Origin: Rachicladosporium sp. CCFEE 5018
Lineage: Eukaryota; Ascomycota; Dothideomycetes; Cladosporiales; Cladosporiaceae
Length of the DNA stretch: 40,395 nucleotides
Direction of reading: 5' to 3'
Assembly: GCA_002077045.2 (NCBI GenBank)
Contig: KZ111166.1
Span: 357,860 to 398,254 of the forward strand
Of this stretch, positions 1 through 10,390 are shown piece by piece; position 1 is the first letter of the stretch, and each line of letters begins with the position of its first letter. Both the position numbers and the translations under genes were made by a program. The notes under the pieces are model-generated. The model was not told the DNA's origin and ran no database searches. It saw nothing but the letters and a program-made list of their open reading frames with translations.

Positions 1-361
1 GCCGATGGGGATGCCACCGGGTTTCAGCGGCGGACCGCCGATGGGATTTGGGGGTATGCCACCGGGGTTTCCACCGCCGCCTGGCGGGATGCCGATGGGA
101 ATGGGGAGGGGGATGCCGCCTATGGGCATGCCGCCTGGGTTTCCACCGGGGCCGATGGGAATGCCGCCGGGGTTTGGAGGTGCTGGTTCGCCGCCGGGGG
201 GAATGCCGTTTGCGCCACCGCCGGGTATGGGAGGGATGCCACCGGGGCCGAATGGGATGCCGCCGATGCCGATGGGGATGCCGCCTATGGGAGGGATGCC
301 ACAGGGGATGCCGCCTGGGTTTGGGGGACCGATGAATGGGGGACCACCGGGTGGGCGATGA
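1..361 (+). CDS. U1 snRNP protein C, C-terminal part (copy A, cut by window edge)
   Basis: This is the last 119 codons of a U1-C protein. Its reading frame starts at base 2 and the stop is TGA at 359-361. It is nearly identical to the C-terminal half of the complete copy at 19554-20165 and corresponds to residues from about 85 onward. The whole piece is a low-complexity Met/Pro/Gly tail built from units such as GMPPG and GMPPMGMP. The zinc finger that identifies the family lies upstream of the window in this copy. At one site this copy has Met (PPPGMGG) where the other has Ile (PPPGIGG). The gene is assumed intact to the left, which cannot be seen. Confidence 0.85.
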   Translation, partial: PMGMPPGFSGGPPMGFGGMPPGFPPPPGGMPMGMGRGMPPMGMPPGFPPGPMGMPPGFGGAGSPPGGMPFAPPPGMGGMPPGPNGMPPMPMGMPPMGGMPQGMPPGFGGPMNGGPPGGR

Positions 362-1105
362 GATTTGGCATAGAAGAGTGAAGGAACCGAGGTATTGAGG
401 ACTCGAGAATTCTGGCTATGGTTCAGGGTTGATACCGCCGGCCTGTCGACACGAAACACGCGCTCGTAAGCCAATCAGCTGTGGCTTGGATCCAGTAAGA
501 TCTTCCTCAACAGCCACTCATTCTGGAAGCTATCGTCAACGGCGGTCAACTGCTGGGCCCACACGAGACGCGAATCCTACATTGCCAGCGTGCAGCAGAC
601 TAGCTTCGACTGGAAGCGACATGGTTGACTCCGGGAACCTCAATCATAACACGCCATCGGCGAAGGCATGTACTCGCCCGATTAGAATGGCCCATCTAAT
701 CGACACCTCGATACTGGGCGCGACCGTGGCAGTATCATCGTGCGATACTTTGCGCAGATCAGACGACGCAGTAATACGATGGGCTTGACGACGCTGGGTG
801 GCACTCGCACCGCCTAGTATGTCGTTCGCGATCTACCGTTGAGGCGAGTCCGTAATGGCAGAACACTTACAAGGAAGGCGCGGACAAGGCGCACCGTGCA
901 GGGCAAAAGTCTACGTCTGTAAGAATACCGAATGCGTTTGTCATTTCTCATTGTGTCCCGCATTCCAGTCATATTGAACAAAGCTCATCACGTGCCAAGC
1001 CCAATGCGCTCTTTGCTTCCAGTGCCACACCCTTGACTTCACACCACCACTGACTTATCGGCACCACACCATCAACCTCTCGCCGTCTCCGCAGTCATCG
1101 CGAAG
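362..1105. other. Intergenic: U1-C 3' side / coiled-coil gene promoter (A)
   Basis: About 740 bp lie between the U1-C stop and the next start codon, with the partner at 20166-20909. A 119-codon open frame at 429-788 is present in both copies, but it starts at a TTG and its amino-acid composition looks random, so I treat it as noncoding. The last part is C/T/A-rich, as expected of a fungal 5' leader (CACACC and CACCACC runs). Confidence 0.6.
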
Positions 1106-3563
1106 ATGTCGTGGAACACATGGCAATCCCCGTCGGACGATGCTGAGGATCCGAAGAACTTCACCTGGTACCCACTCGACCACCCTTCTATCAAGCCACC
1201 CACGCAGCTGGATATCATCTACGATCCCAAGGACAATCCAACGCGCTGGCGCCACAATCACAAATGGTATCACATCACCACAGTACCCACCACTACCCAC
1301 ATCATCAAGAGTATCGACGGCACGCAATGGCGCAGAATGAACAAGAACGAGGTCCGACGCAAGGGGGAGAAGAAGACCGGTCAGCTCGAATATGAAGCCC
1401 ATTACAAGAACCGTCATGGGCATTTTCCGAATCAGAAAGCGAAGTTTCGCGATTGCAAGGCGTGTAAACATGAAGACGCTGGGAAAGGACTATATGTGCC
1501 TGAGGCAGAAAATAATGTGGACGATGCCAAGACTGGGGATCCTGGTAAATCCAATGCGGCAGACGGAAGCTTGCAGAGCAACGATGATGGCATGAGCGCA
1601 GATACATCGCACGGGAGTGCTGGGGAGGCATCGAAGGGTGGAGATGGAGTTGATGGAGGGAGGAAGAATGGAGGTAATGGAAAGGGTAAGGGAGAGGGAA
1701 AGGAAAGCGAAGATGGCGGCTCAGCAAGGTCATTGTCGCCAGTCAAGAAAGCGCTGTCCGTCTCAGCGGCTTCCTCGAGGATTGGATCACCAGCTCCGAG
1801 CGTGAAGCGCGACAGTGTTGCTGATGGAGCTGCGACGTGGAAGCCGTCAAAGAAGATGGCGAAGGAGAGCTCAGGCAAGGACGGGAGCACAGGCGCAAGC
1901 AAAGTGACCGTCGCAGCGAAGAAGCCTGATGGAGCTCTCGCGGCTGCTATCGAAGAGGGAAGGCGTATGGAGGAGGATGCTGTCGCAGACAGTAAGTAGT
2001 CACATGAATCACTCCAGAGTCCTGTATGAGACAATTGACCTAACAACTTGCATAGATAGAGACGCCAAAGAGCGCCGCAGGATCGAGCAGATTGAAGCTG
2101 ATCACACATCCATGATGCGCGACTGGAACGAAACCAACGAGGCGAACCAGAAGCTGAAGGACAAGCTCGAAGAGAATGAGAAGGAAATGGGGCGCATTCG
2201 CAGGGAGAATACCGATATCAAGAAGCGTGCAGAGGAGAGCGAAAAGGCCAGAGAGGAAGCGGAGGCTAAGGCAACGCAGGCCGAAAAGGATCTTGGCGAA
2301 GTCAAGAGGACGGCGTCCACAACGCAGACTGATTTGAACAAGGCTAAGAAGGACGTGAACGAGCTGAAGAGCGAGCTGAAGGACACAGCCGAGGCCCTTG
2401 AGGAGAAGATTGAGGCGTACAATAAAGCTTATGATCGTACTGAGGTGCTCCAGGAGCAGCTGCAGCATGTCGAAGATCAGGCTCAGGCTCTGGATGCGAT
2501 GACTGCCCAGCGGGACCAGCTCACAGAGACTCTGAGCGACTACGACGAGAAGTTGGAGGTGTTGCTCCAAGGCATGGCTAAGGATCTTACCCTGGAGGAG
2601 AAGCTGAAGCAGGTGCGCGAGCAGCTAGAGGCGAAGCACTCGCGCTCAGAGTCGCGCACACCAAGCGAGAGGAGCCTGCCAAGTCTTCCCAAGCGCCGGC
2701 CTGGGGCGAAGAGACATGTCTCGCTGGCTGACGAGCTAGCTGGTGTCGGAGAGGATGGCAATGAGGATCAGGACGAGCAGGACGATGGGGAGGATCAGGG
2801 AGCACAGGATGCCCAAGCACCGCTACATCGACCTCAGTCACCCCAAGCGGCACAACCTCACCTGCAGGTCCCGCCACTGCAGACTCTCGGCTTCAGCGGC
2901 ATCATCTCGCAAGAGACTGTGCCGGTGCCACCCCGAGCGCTGAAGCCTCAAACCCTCAGCTTCAGCAATATCATCTCGCAAGAGACCGTACCAGTACAGC
3001 ACCAAGCACCACCAAAGCCGGCTCTCAGTCTCAGTGCCATCATTTCGCAAGCCATTTCGCCGAAGAAGGTCAAATCGTCACCAAAGTCGGACGATCTAAC
3101 GCCTCCAGCGACCGCGGCCCAGGCGCAGACTACCGGAGACGCCAGACCGCCTCCACCAACCTACGCAGACGCTCTAAACTCCCCCTTCTCCAGCCAACAA
3201 ATCTCTCCCACCGCGCAACCCCAGCCTCAGCAGACCAAGACCTACGTGAACAAGGCCAGCTCGCCCATCACAGCCGAGCAAGCCAAAGACGCCACTCTCG
3301 ACCAACCCCAAACTAAGGTCATTCGAATCGAAGGGCCCACGAAGTACCTCGAAGTCGTGCCGCGCTTCGACTGGCTGTACTGGGCCATCCCTATCATCCT
3401 CGGGTTTGTGTTCTTGGTGGGATCCTATTACGCCGAGCGGGAGAGGCGAGTCTGGGCGGATGCAAATGATACGAGCGGGGCGTATGATAGGATGCTGTAT
3501 GGGATGGACGGGCTGGCGACTTATGCGTTATTGCCAGGGAAGGTGGCGGGAGCGTTCAGATGA
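1106..3563 (+). CDS. Coiled-coil, C-terminally membrane-anchored protein (copy A, intact)
   Basis: I do not recognise the family. There are two exons, 1106-1991 and 2056-3563. The 64-bp intron has donor GTAAGT, branch point CTAAC at 2040-2044 and acceptor ATAG, and it joins in frame to give 797 residues. In order, the protein has a Trp/His-rich N-terminal region (about 1-125, starting MSWNTWQSP), a Gly/Lys/Ser-rich low-complexity stretch (about 150-290), and a long charged coiled coil (about 300-530). These are followed by an acidic patch, three repeats of the type FSxIISQE (about 590-655), a Pro-rich linker, and one hydrophobic segment (about 733-754) with a 43-residue tail. One membrane span near the C-terminus preceded by a coiled coil suggests an organelle tether or scaffold. 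That is inference from layout only. The gene faces the MCC gene tail to tail. Confidence 0.85.
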
Positions 3564-3592
3564 AGAGACGAATGCAAGAGGGGGGACAGCAT

Positions 3593-3826
3593 GTTATGTT
3601 GACGGCTGAGGAAAGAGTGGTGAGGTGGCGGCTGTCATGTTGACGCTGCTATCTCACTTAGCGGCGGCCGTGTTGGCGCTGCGTTCTCTCCGTGGGTTGA
3701 ATCAGGTGCTTGAGGTGTGATAGGGAAGTCTGGTCATGTAGAAGGGCTAGATTGGTGCGGTGGGAGAGGCCAAGTCATGCTGACGGGCCGCATGGGTGCT
3801 TTCGAGGGAGGAGCTGTCGTGTAGAC
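3593..3826. promoter_or_regulatory. Cluster of GTCATGTTGAC-like palindromes (A, partly decayed)
   Basis: Five related 11-mers of the form GTCA-N3-TGAC lie just downstream of the coiled-coil gene: 3593-3603 (GTTATGTTGAC), 3634-3644 (perfect), 3733-3743 (GTCATGTAGAA), 3774-3784 (GTCATGCTGAC, perfect arms) and 3816-3826 (GTCGTGTAGAC). The arms are inverted repeats of each other. The cluster could be a set of protein-binding sites or short hairpins in the 3' UTR. The partner cluster at 23483-23729 has four intact arms, so this copy looks eroded. The function is unknown. Confidence 0.45.
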
Positions 3827-4260
3827 GCTCCCAGATCCGCGGGCGGAGCATAGACGGCGTTTGGCGCACTTCATGATACCCAGGCTGCTTTTGTTCACTG
3901 TATTGAAGTATTTGTCACAAGGATGATCTCACCTTCGTTCTCTCCGATACTCTGTCACCATTCTTGTGCTTCTATATGTCTACTCTCTGCAGAGAGTCTA
4001 ACAATGCCATGTCAAGGAGAAGCAGATGCGTCATTTTGCTACCTTCGTGCATTTTCTTGAATTAACAGCTAACCTCTCACTCGAGCAGTGACATTCTCAT
4101 TCACTGACGCAGTCCGGCTGGTGGAGGCATAAGTTACCTTGCTATATTGGGGAGAAGCGGAGCTTTATCGTAAGTCTCCTCAGCTAGAAGATAGGGCATT
4201 CATTGTCGTCAAGCATAGCATCCATGAAATTGGGCTATTTGTTATCTCGGATCACTCTCC
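3827..4260. other. Intergenic between converging coiled-coil and MCC genes (A)
   Basis: This is the rest of the tail-to-tail spacer, shared with 23730-24168. I see no gene in it. It must hold the 3' UTR ends of both flanking genes. The two copies are clearly alike but carry scattered substitutions and small indels. Confidence 0.5.
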
Positions 4261-6429
4261 TTACGTGGTGCCCTCAGTCCCGTCCTCCTCCTCAAACTCC
4301 ACAACAGCAGTCCCAGCTTTACACATCTCCCCCTCCCTCACCTTCACCCGCCCCACGACCGCATCCCCAGGACTCCTGATAGTCGTCTCCATCTTCATAC
4401 TCTCAATCACCACCAATGCCTGCCCTTTCTTCACCTCCTCACCCTCCTTAACCATCACCCTGAGAATCTTACACGGCATAGGCGCTTTCACCGAATTGGA
4501 CGCCACCGGGCCGGAGTTCAGGAGTTTGGGCAGGAATGGAGGCGGCGAGAGGGCTAGGGTGTAGGATGTGCCGCGCGTGAAGAGGGCGATGGTTGAGGCT
4601 GAGGTTGCGGAGGGAGGGGTGGCGATGAGGGTTGAGGAGAGGCGGGTGTGGGGGAAGTAGGTTGTTAGGGTTCTCGTGGAGGGGGAGAAGGTGGTGGTGA
4701 GGTTCTCGAACGTCTGAGGTGATCCTGGAAAGGTTACCGAGAAGATTCCTGGTGCTGTTTGCAGCACGTATAGTGTCTTAGTTGGGGGAGCTGGGGCGTT
4801 GGGGTCCGTGGAAGTTGGTGAGAGGGTGACAGCGTGAGCTTGAGGAGTTCGGGCGAAGCCGAGGGGCTGCGTTGAGGGGAGTGGGGCGGTAGTCGAGGCT
4901 GCCGATTGCGAGGAGAGGAACAGCCCAATAGCTGCTTGAGCGTAGATATCGTCGGTAATCTGCTGCTCAGCGAAGAGCTCCTCGCGGTGTTTGTCGATAT
5001 AACCAGTCTCCACTTCGCCGGCTATGAACCCTGGACTGCGGCAGCAGCGCTTCAAGAAGTCGATGTTTGTGACTACCCCGGCGATCTCGTATTGCTCCAG
5101 CGCAGCAGCCATCTTCTGCAGAGCGCTTGCACGATCGGGAGCCGAGACGATTAGTTTGGCGATCATAGGGTCGTAGTGCGAGGAGACTTCGTCGCCTTCG
5201 ATAAACCCGGCGTCGATCCGGACGCTCTCTGACAGCGGTGGAGTGCGCAAATGCACGAGCTTGCCCGTCGAGGGTACGAAGTTCATGCTGGGGTCTTCGG
5301 CGTAGATGCGGGCTTCGATCGCATGGCCTCTCTCTTTTATGCGCGCTTCAACATCTGCTTGCGTCAAGGGGAGCTTACCACCCTCAGCTACGATGATCTG
5401 CCAGCGGACGAGATCTTCGCCTGTGACCATCTCTGTGACTGGATGCTCGACTTGGAGTCTCGTGTTCATCTCCATGAAGAAGAACTCGCCCGAGTCATTG
5501 TCGAAGATGAACTCGACTGTGCCGGCTCCTTCGTAGCCGACAGCCAGCGCAGCTTGCCTTGCCTTCTCCCACAGATCTTGTCGCACACTCTCCGCCAGGT
5601 TCGGCGCAGGCGACTCCTCCAGAATCTTTTGATGCCTCCGCTGAATACTGCAATCCCTCTCTCCCAGCGCTACACAATTCCCATGCTGATCTGCAAACAC
5701 CTGCACCTCAATATGCCGCGGCGTAGTGATATATTTCTCAACCAACATCACATCATCCCCAAACGAGCTCCTCGCCTCACTCTTCGCACTGTCAAGCTGC
5801 TGCGCGAACTCGTCCGCCGTCCTCGCGATCCTCATGCCCTTCCCTCCACCACCCTTGACTGCTTTCAGCAGCACCGGGTACCCCACCTCCTCCGCCTTTT
5901 CAGCAAGATACGCAGGATCCTGCTCCGCACCATGATACCCAGGAATACAAGGCACCCCCGCCGCGATCATGATCTCCTTACTCCGACTCTTATCTCCCAT
6001 CGCCTCGATCGCCTTCCACGGCGGGCCAATGAACTTGACCCCAGCATCTGTGCAAGCTTTCGCAAAGGCAGCGTTCTCGCTGAGAAAGCCGTAGCCGGGG
6101 TGTATGGCTTCGCAGCCATTCTCCTTGGCTACTTGGATGATCCGCTCGCCATTGAGGTACTGATCTGTGGAGCCGAGGTTTATGGCGAAGGGGGAGCTGT
6201 TGGCGTGCTGGCTGAGGCGGTCGGGGTCAGTGTAGAGGGTTGTGGTGCGGATGCCGTGTTGGGAGGCTGTGCGACCGACGCGGAGGGCGATCTCGCCGCG
6301 GTTGGCTATCAGGATTGAGCGGAGGGGCTCTGGGTTGGTGGGGGGACGGGCTGCGGTGCTGTTTAGGCGGAGGTTCCGCTTCGGAAGGAGTGCGGCTGCG
6401 GAGCCGCGAAGGGCGCGCAGCGTCGACAT
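4261..6429 (-). CDS. mccA: Methylcrotonoyl-CoA carboxylase subunit alpha, mitochondrial (copy A)
   Basis: This is the biotin-carrying subunit of 3-methylcrotonyl-CoA carboxylase, which carboxylates 3-methylcrotonyl-CoA with ATP and bicarbonate in mitochondrial leucine breakdown. It is a single exon of 722 residues, close to the usual length of the family (human MCCC1 is about 725). The N-terminus (MSTLRALRGS, Arg-rich, no acidic residues for about 30 positions) looks like a mitochondrial presequence. The biotin carboxylase domain begins near residue 36 (SILIANRGEIALR). It has the ATP-grasp glycine loop GGGGKGMR at 193-200 and the catalytic block EMNTRLQVEHPVTE at 320-333. The C-terminal biotinyl domain has ESMKME with the biotin lysine near 679. 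The beta subunit gene is not in the window. Copy B differs by about 22 residues by my count. Confidence 0.93.
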   Translation of the reverse strand: MSTLRALRGSAAALLPKRNLRLNSTAARPPTNPEPLRSILIANRGEIALRVGRTASQHGIRTTTLYTDPDRLSQHANSSPFAINLGSTDQYLNGERIIQVAKENGCEAIHPGYGFLSENAAFAKACTDAGVKFIGPPWKAIEAMGDKSRSKEIMIAAGVPCIPGYHGAEQDPAYLAEKAEEVGYPVLLKAVKGGGGKGMRIARTADEFAQQLDSAKSEARSSFGDDVMLVEKYITTPRHIEVQVFADQHGNCVALGERDCSIQRRHQKILEESPAPNLAESVRQDLWEKARQAALAVGYEGAGTVEFIFDNDSGEFFFMEMNTRLQVEHPVTEMVTGEDLVRWQIIVAEGGKLPLTQADVEARIKERGHAIEARIYAEDPSMNFVPSTGKLVHLRTPPLSESVRIDAGFIEGDEVSSHYDPMIAKLIVSAPDRASALQKMAAALEQYEIAGVVTNIDFLKRCCRSPGFIAGEVETGYIDKHREELFAEQQITDDIYAQAAIGLFLSSQSAASTTAPLPSTQPLGFARTPQAHAVTLSPTSTDPNAPAPPTKTLYVLQTAPGIFSVTFPGSPQTFENLTTTFSPSTRTLTTYFPHTRLSSTLIATPPSATSASTIALFTRGTSYTLALSPPPFLPKLLNSGPVASNSVKAPMPCKILRVMVKEGEEVKKGQALVVIESMKMETTIRSPGDAVVGRVKVREGEMCKAGTAVVEFEEEDGTEGTT

Positions 6430-7731
6430 GGCCGGTGGACCATGGGCTGGGAGGAGAGCTACATGATCCTGGATACTGTTCAGAGATCAGAGTACCTTGC
6501 AGCATTGACCCGAGGCATCACAAAAGCCTAAGCCTAAGCCTAAGCCGATGCTACGGACAGACTTCTGCGCGACTGCTGCCTCAGGTCCGTGATGAGCTTC
6601 AACGCCGTGCACACCTCGCCGGTGATGGTACACCATCAGTTGAAAGTGATGTATCCCAAGGCGATGCCGGGCTCATATCGGCAAAACCATAGCAAGACGA
6701 GGACTGACGTGCATTTCGGGCGCCGGAAGGGGTCCCGCATGCGCCTTGAGGCCGCGCTCAAGCATGCCCCTTAAGCAGCTTGACAGGTAGGCACTGCATG
6801 TGACACCAACGAGGCAGGTCCAATTTGCCACTCCATCCGCGAGATTGACCTGAAGGCGCCCCGGAGCATCGCCGGCTGTGTCGCGGGCATGCGACATAGC
6901 ATATTGGCATCACTCTAGGCGGCACTGGGCTATGCAGATTCATCTCTGATGTGTTACTCGAGCTATACGCTTGAGGCCGGACATGACCAGGATATAGGGT
7001 GTGGTACACACAATCTACACACTGCTCATTGGCCTTCTACGACTACCTCGCTGAAGTCTGAGGCGCGATCAGGCAATTCCGCACGTGGGCAGTGCAATTT
7101 GAGGTTTCCCAGCCACCTTGTTTTGCATGTCACACGAAAATTTTCGACGTCGGCTCGGGCACATACATGTACGCCGGCACTCGATCTCCTGGGACGGTCA
7201 CACACGCCACGAGATACATGGTTTCCAAGTTGTCACCGCATGAGTGCTAATCTCTCTTTGCTGGCATGGGTGCTGTATCACAAGATACTTGTGGGCGACA
7301 CGGCACTCCTCCTTACTGGCGGCCCGTATATCACTACCTCCTGTTACTCCTGACGGCATCATTCGTCCTCGCTGCCACCTCCAGGCACCGGGATATAGGA
7401 TCGCGTTCAGGGGCGACCTGCAGTCGCAGGCCGAAATAGCAGGGCTGCGTTCTCGCAGAGTCATCGCCTACGCAACATGACCTTGGAGGTTATGACAAGG
7501 CGAGACGCCTCAGAACTTCATCGAGTATATGGAGTGCTCGTCAGCAGCACTGTCATCTTCGTCATCTTTGTAACCCTCTTCACTCGGCTTCGCTTCTCTA
7601 TCGCTTCTATTCCTTGTTCCTTTCATACTCCCGACGCTGTACACACCCCTTTGCCTTTGGGACATTTTGCAGTTCCGTGTCCAATTTACAACGATACCCT
7701 ACCACTTCACTGCTTGCTCTAATTAAGCTCG
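6430..7731. other. Intergenic between divergent MCC and Cys-rich genes (A)
   Basis: About 1.3 kb of presumed shared promoter region. Near the MCC start, at about 6526-6546, is a GCCTAA hexamer tandem (three full units here, two in the partner copy). It resembles but is not the telomere repeat CCCTAA. The open frames in the region are short and lack any recognisable protein character. From about 7200 onward the two copies are nearly identical even though the DNA is noncoding. Confidence 0.5.
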
Positions 7732-8163
7732 ATGGTGGACGAGAAGAAAGATCAACAGGACAAGGACGACAACTCGAACAAGCGAGACTCCGCCGTGGGT
7801 GACAACAACGGATCTGCGACCACCGACGACGTCGATATGTCAGCTCCACGCACTTTCTCAGCGGTCCCCACTGATTTGTCGAGCCTTCGGGCGTACTATG
7901 AAGTACCGTGCGTGGTCGCCGGATGCATTGATGGAAAGGTCACAGAGCGTTGTGGCGCCTGCTCTGGCAACAGATCGTAAGTGTGGTCCTGTCCCTACAC
8001 GGGTCCATGTCGATGCTGACAATGCGGTAGGCAAAGTGCGGGTCCATGCTCGACCTGCAACGGTACGGGGATGCTGTGGCGATGGTGTCAGTGCCGAGCA
8101 GCAGAGGCTTCGGCTCCTCGTGAGCGGGCTTACGCCTTGACGACCGGATCGGGAACAAGGTGA
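7732..8163 (+). CDS. Small Cys-rich protein with DnaJ-type CxxCxG motifs (copy A)
   Basis: Two exons, 7732-7976 and 8031-8163, are separated by a 54-bp intron (donor GTAAGT, GCTGAC branch, acceptor GGTAG) and give 125 residues. Splicing matters: read straight through, the frame stops just after the first exon. Spliced, it continues into a second cysteine cluster. The first half is charged and disordered (Asp/Lys/Asn-rich). The C-terminal half has VPC, AGC, CGACSG, CSTCNGTG and CQC. CGACSG and CSTCNGTG match the CxxCxGxG zinc-binding repeats of DnaJ-type cysteine-rich domains, but there is no J domain. A small zinc-binding protein is likely. Its role is unknown. Copy B keeps every cysteine. 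Confidence 0.72.
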
Positions 8164-8565
8164 TAGAGCACGGGAGGTGTGGTTTAGGCTGGTCATCTGG
8201 ACAACGGCGGACAAGGCAAAGACCTGAGACTGTGAAGTCGCGACTCGTCGAACATCGCCAAATACCTCGACCGCAACATTGGTCGCCAATTCCGCATAAT
8301 CCGGTTCTCTCTCTGGTGCACAGACACGACGAGGCCGAAGCATCTCGATTCCCTATGCTGTTACGTTCTCCTCCAGATTGCACACACCGCCAACAGACTT
8401 TCTTCGAGATACAGCACACTCGCTTCACATATGTGTCAGAAGGCGTTTACACAATTTCATTTGTAGAGCAGGAGTTTGGACTTTGGGTGCTCTTTCGTTC
8501 TTGCAAGATACCCAGATACATAGCGCACCTACATACACACCCCAATAGCTCTAATTTCCACCCTC
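8164..8565. other. Intergenic between converging Cys-rich and ICL genes (A)
   Basis: About 400 bp of shared 3' flank for two genes that point toward each other. Open frames here on both strands overlap each other and show no protein family. Nothing else is seen. Confidence 0.5.
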
Positions 8566-10390
8566 TCAATGCCCCCCACCCCCAACCTTGAACTGATCCT
8601 CCGTCACACCCGCACCCATAGCGCTCGTCGAGCTCACCCCTCCACTCACCATCCGCAACAACTCATCAGCATAGTTCGCCCCACTCCACTTCTGGTGCGT
8701 CACGACTTCAACACCTTGCTCCATCTCCGGCTCCTGGATCAGCTCGCCATAAGCCCTCATACCGCTCTTGGCGAACGCGCGCGCGAAGGAATTGGAGATC
8801 AGCGCCGTGGAGTGCAGACCCGCGAGCGTGATGAACTGCCAGCAGTAGCCTAGAGCCGCGAGGCGCTTGATGTAAGTTTCTTGCTCGGAGGCGGGCATGG
8901 CGGCTTTCCAGTTGAAGGAGGGGGAGAGGTTGTATGCGAGCCTAGCGATCTCTCGTCAGCACGGCACAATCATAGAGCAGATCATAGACTCACTTCTGCT
9001 GCGGCCAAACAGCATGCACCCCATCAGCAAACTCCTTCGCCTGCTTGAAATCCGGCAGCTTGCTCTCCATCCAGATCAAATCAGCATAGGGCGCATACGC
9101 GATCGCCCTGTTCACCGCACACTCGCAGCCACCACGGTAGCGATAGTACCCCTCCCTCGTCCGAGGCGCATCCCAATCGAAATGCACGTCCACGCCTGTC
9201 AAACCCTTGGCAATAGCTCTCGCCTCAGAATTGCTCTTGCCCTTGCTCAAGCGCGCAAATTCGGAGATCAAACCCGCTTTGTCGACGTGCACGCCTGCGT
9301 TTATCGTGTCTGCGACTGCTTCCGGGAAGAGCTTGAGGGACGCGGTGGCGTTCCAGGCGTCTTCTACGGCTTGTAGGGCGGCACCGCTCTTGCCGCTGGC
9401 TTCGGCCGCGAGCATCAGGTCATTGAGGGGTTGGAGGGCGGGGTTCGTGGAGCCGAGCACGAAGGCGTGGTCGCGGGGGTCGATGGTGGAAGTTATCAGG
9501 GTGGCGGCTTCGGAGTCTGTGCGGGCGATTGCTAGGAGATCGGTGCCTGTAGTACGGTTAGCTCGCTGGCATTGATGCATGATCTGCCATTTTGACTGTC
9601 ATACCCATAATGTCGGCTTGAGCACGAATGGCTATAAGGCGGTTGATGTGCTCGCTGATGGGCACAAGGACTTTGCCAGCCATGTGTCCGCACTTCTTCG
9701 TGCCTGGTGCTTGATCCTCGATATGAATGCCCGCGGCGCCCTTCTCAATGAACAGCTTCGTGAGCTTCATCACTGCTGTCAGTCCACCATGTCCAGTATC
9801 CGCATCAGCTACAAGAGGACGCAAAAAGTCTGTGTTGGCGACTTTCGAGCGGTCGCTGACTGGTGTAGAAAGGCGCTCCTCGCGCTGCTTGCGGTCGTGG
9901 AAAAGCTGGGCCATGAACAGATGCTGGACCTTGTTCGGGACGGTCGTGTACGGGTAATCCGCAAGATCTGGTCCCGGCTCGTCAGTAGCAGACGCAGTGG
10001 AGCTGGACTGCCAGCCAGAGACGTAGACAATGTCGAGATACTTGGCCATCTGCGTGACCATGACCGGGTCGAGACAGCCATAGGTGAAGCTTGCTTCCTT
10101 GCTCTATAGATGGTCAGTGATGGGGTCTCCCTCTAGAATTTTCCAACATCACGCACAGCAAACCTCTGCTCCACGGTCTGCCACAGCTTCTTGCTCATAG
10201 CATTGCTGGGATACTGGATGTTCAGATTGCCCCTCTTGGTAGCAATCTGCTCGGCCGTGTATGCTCGGCGTGTGAACCTCCATCTCGAGTCCGTCCACCA
10301 CTCCTTCAACTGCTTGACCTCATCCTGGAATTCCTGCTCTTCGGCATCTGCGGCACCCATGGTTGGAAGTGTAGGGAGGGCGGAAGTCAC
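8566..10390 (-). CDS. acuD: Isocitrate lyase (copy A)
   Basis: This enzyme cleaves isocitrate to glyoxylate and succinate, the first step of the glyoxylate bypass needed for growth on acetate or fatty acids. On the minus strand there are four exons: 10390-10157, 10103-9605, 9546-8994 and 8941-8566. The introns are 53, 58 and 52 bp, all phases agree, and the product is 553 residues (fungal ICLs are about 540-560). Visible marks are KRGNLNIQYPSN near the start, YVSGWQSSS, DADTGHGG, the active-site signature KKCGHMAGK at about 214-222 (catalytic Cys near 216), and GYCWQFITLAGLHSTAL near the end. No mitochondrial presequence is seen, which argues against the related methylisocitrate lyase. The protein ends GGGGH, so there is no C-terminal SKL-type peroxisomal signal. 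Confidence 0.95.

Noticed and set aside
429..788. 119-codon open frame conserved in both blocks (also 20233-20592)
   Set aside because: It starts at TTG, has no internal Met near the start and no recognisable composition. Conservation is explained by the whole block being duplicated.
1432..2109. Long minus-strand frames opposite the coiled-coil gene (also 21236-22345 region)
   Set aside because: They are antisense shadows of the Lys/Glu-rich coiled coil, giving Leu/Ser/Phe-rich pseudo-membrane sequence.
5251..6318. Long plus-strand open frame of 355 codons (and its partner 25267-26226)
   Set aside because: It lies wholly antisense to the well-supported MCC alpha gene. The translation is Leu/Arg/His-rich and has no family. 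It is a mirror effect of the GC-rich coding strand.
6526..6546. Possible interstitial telomere repeat
   Set aside because: The unit is GCCTAA (CCTAAG), not CCCTAA, and there are only three copies.
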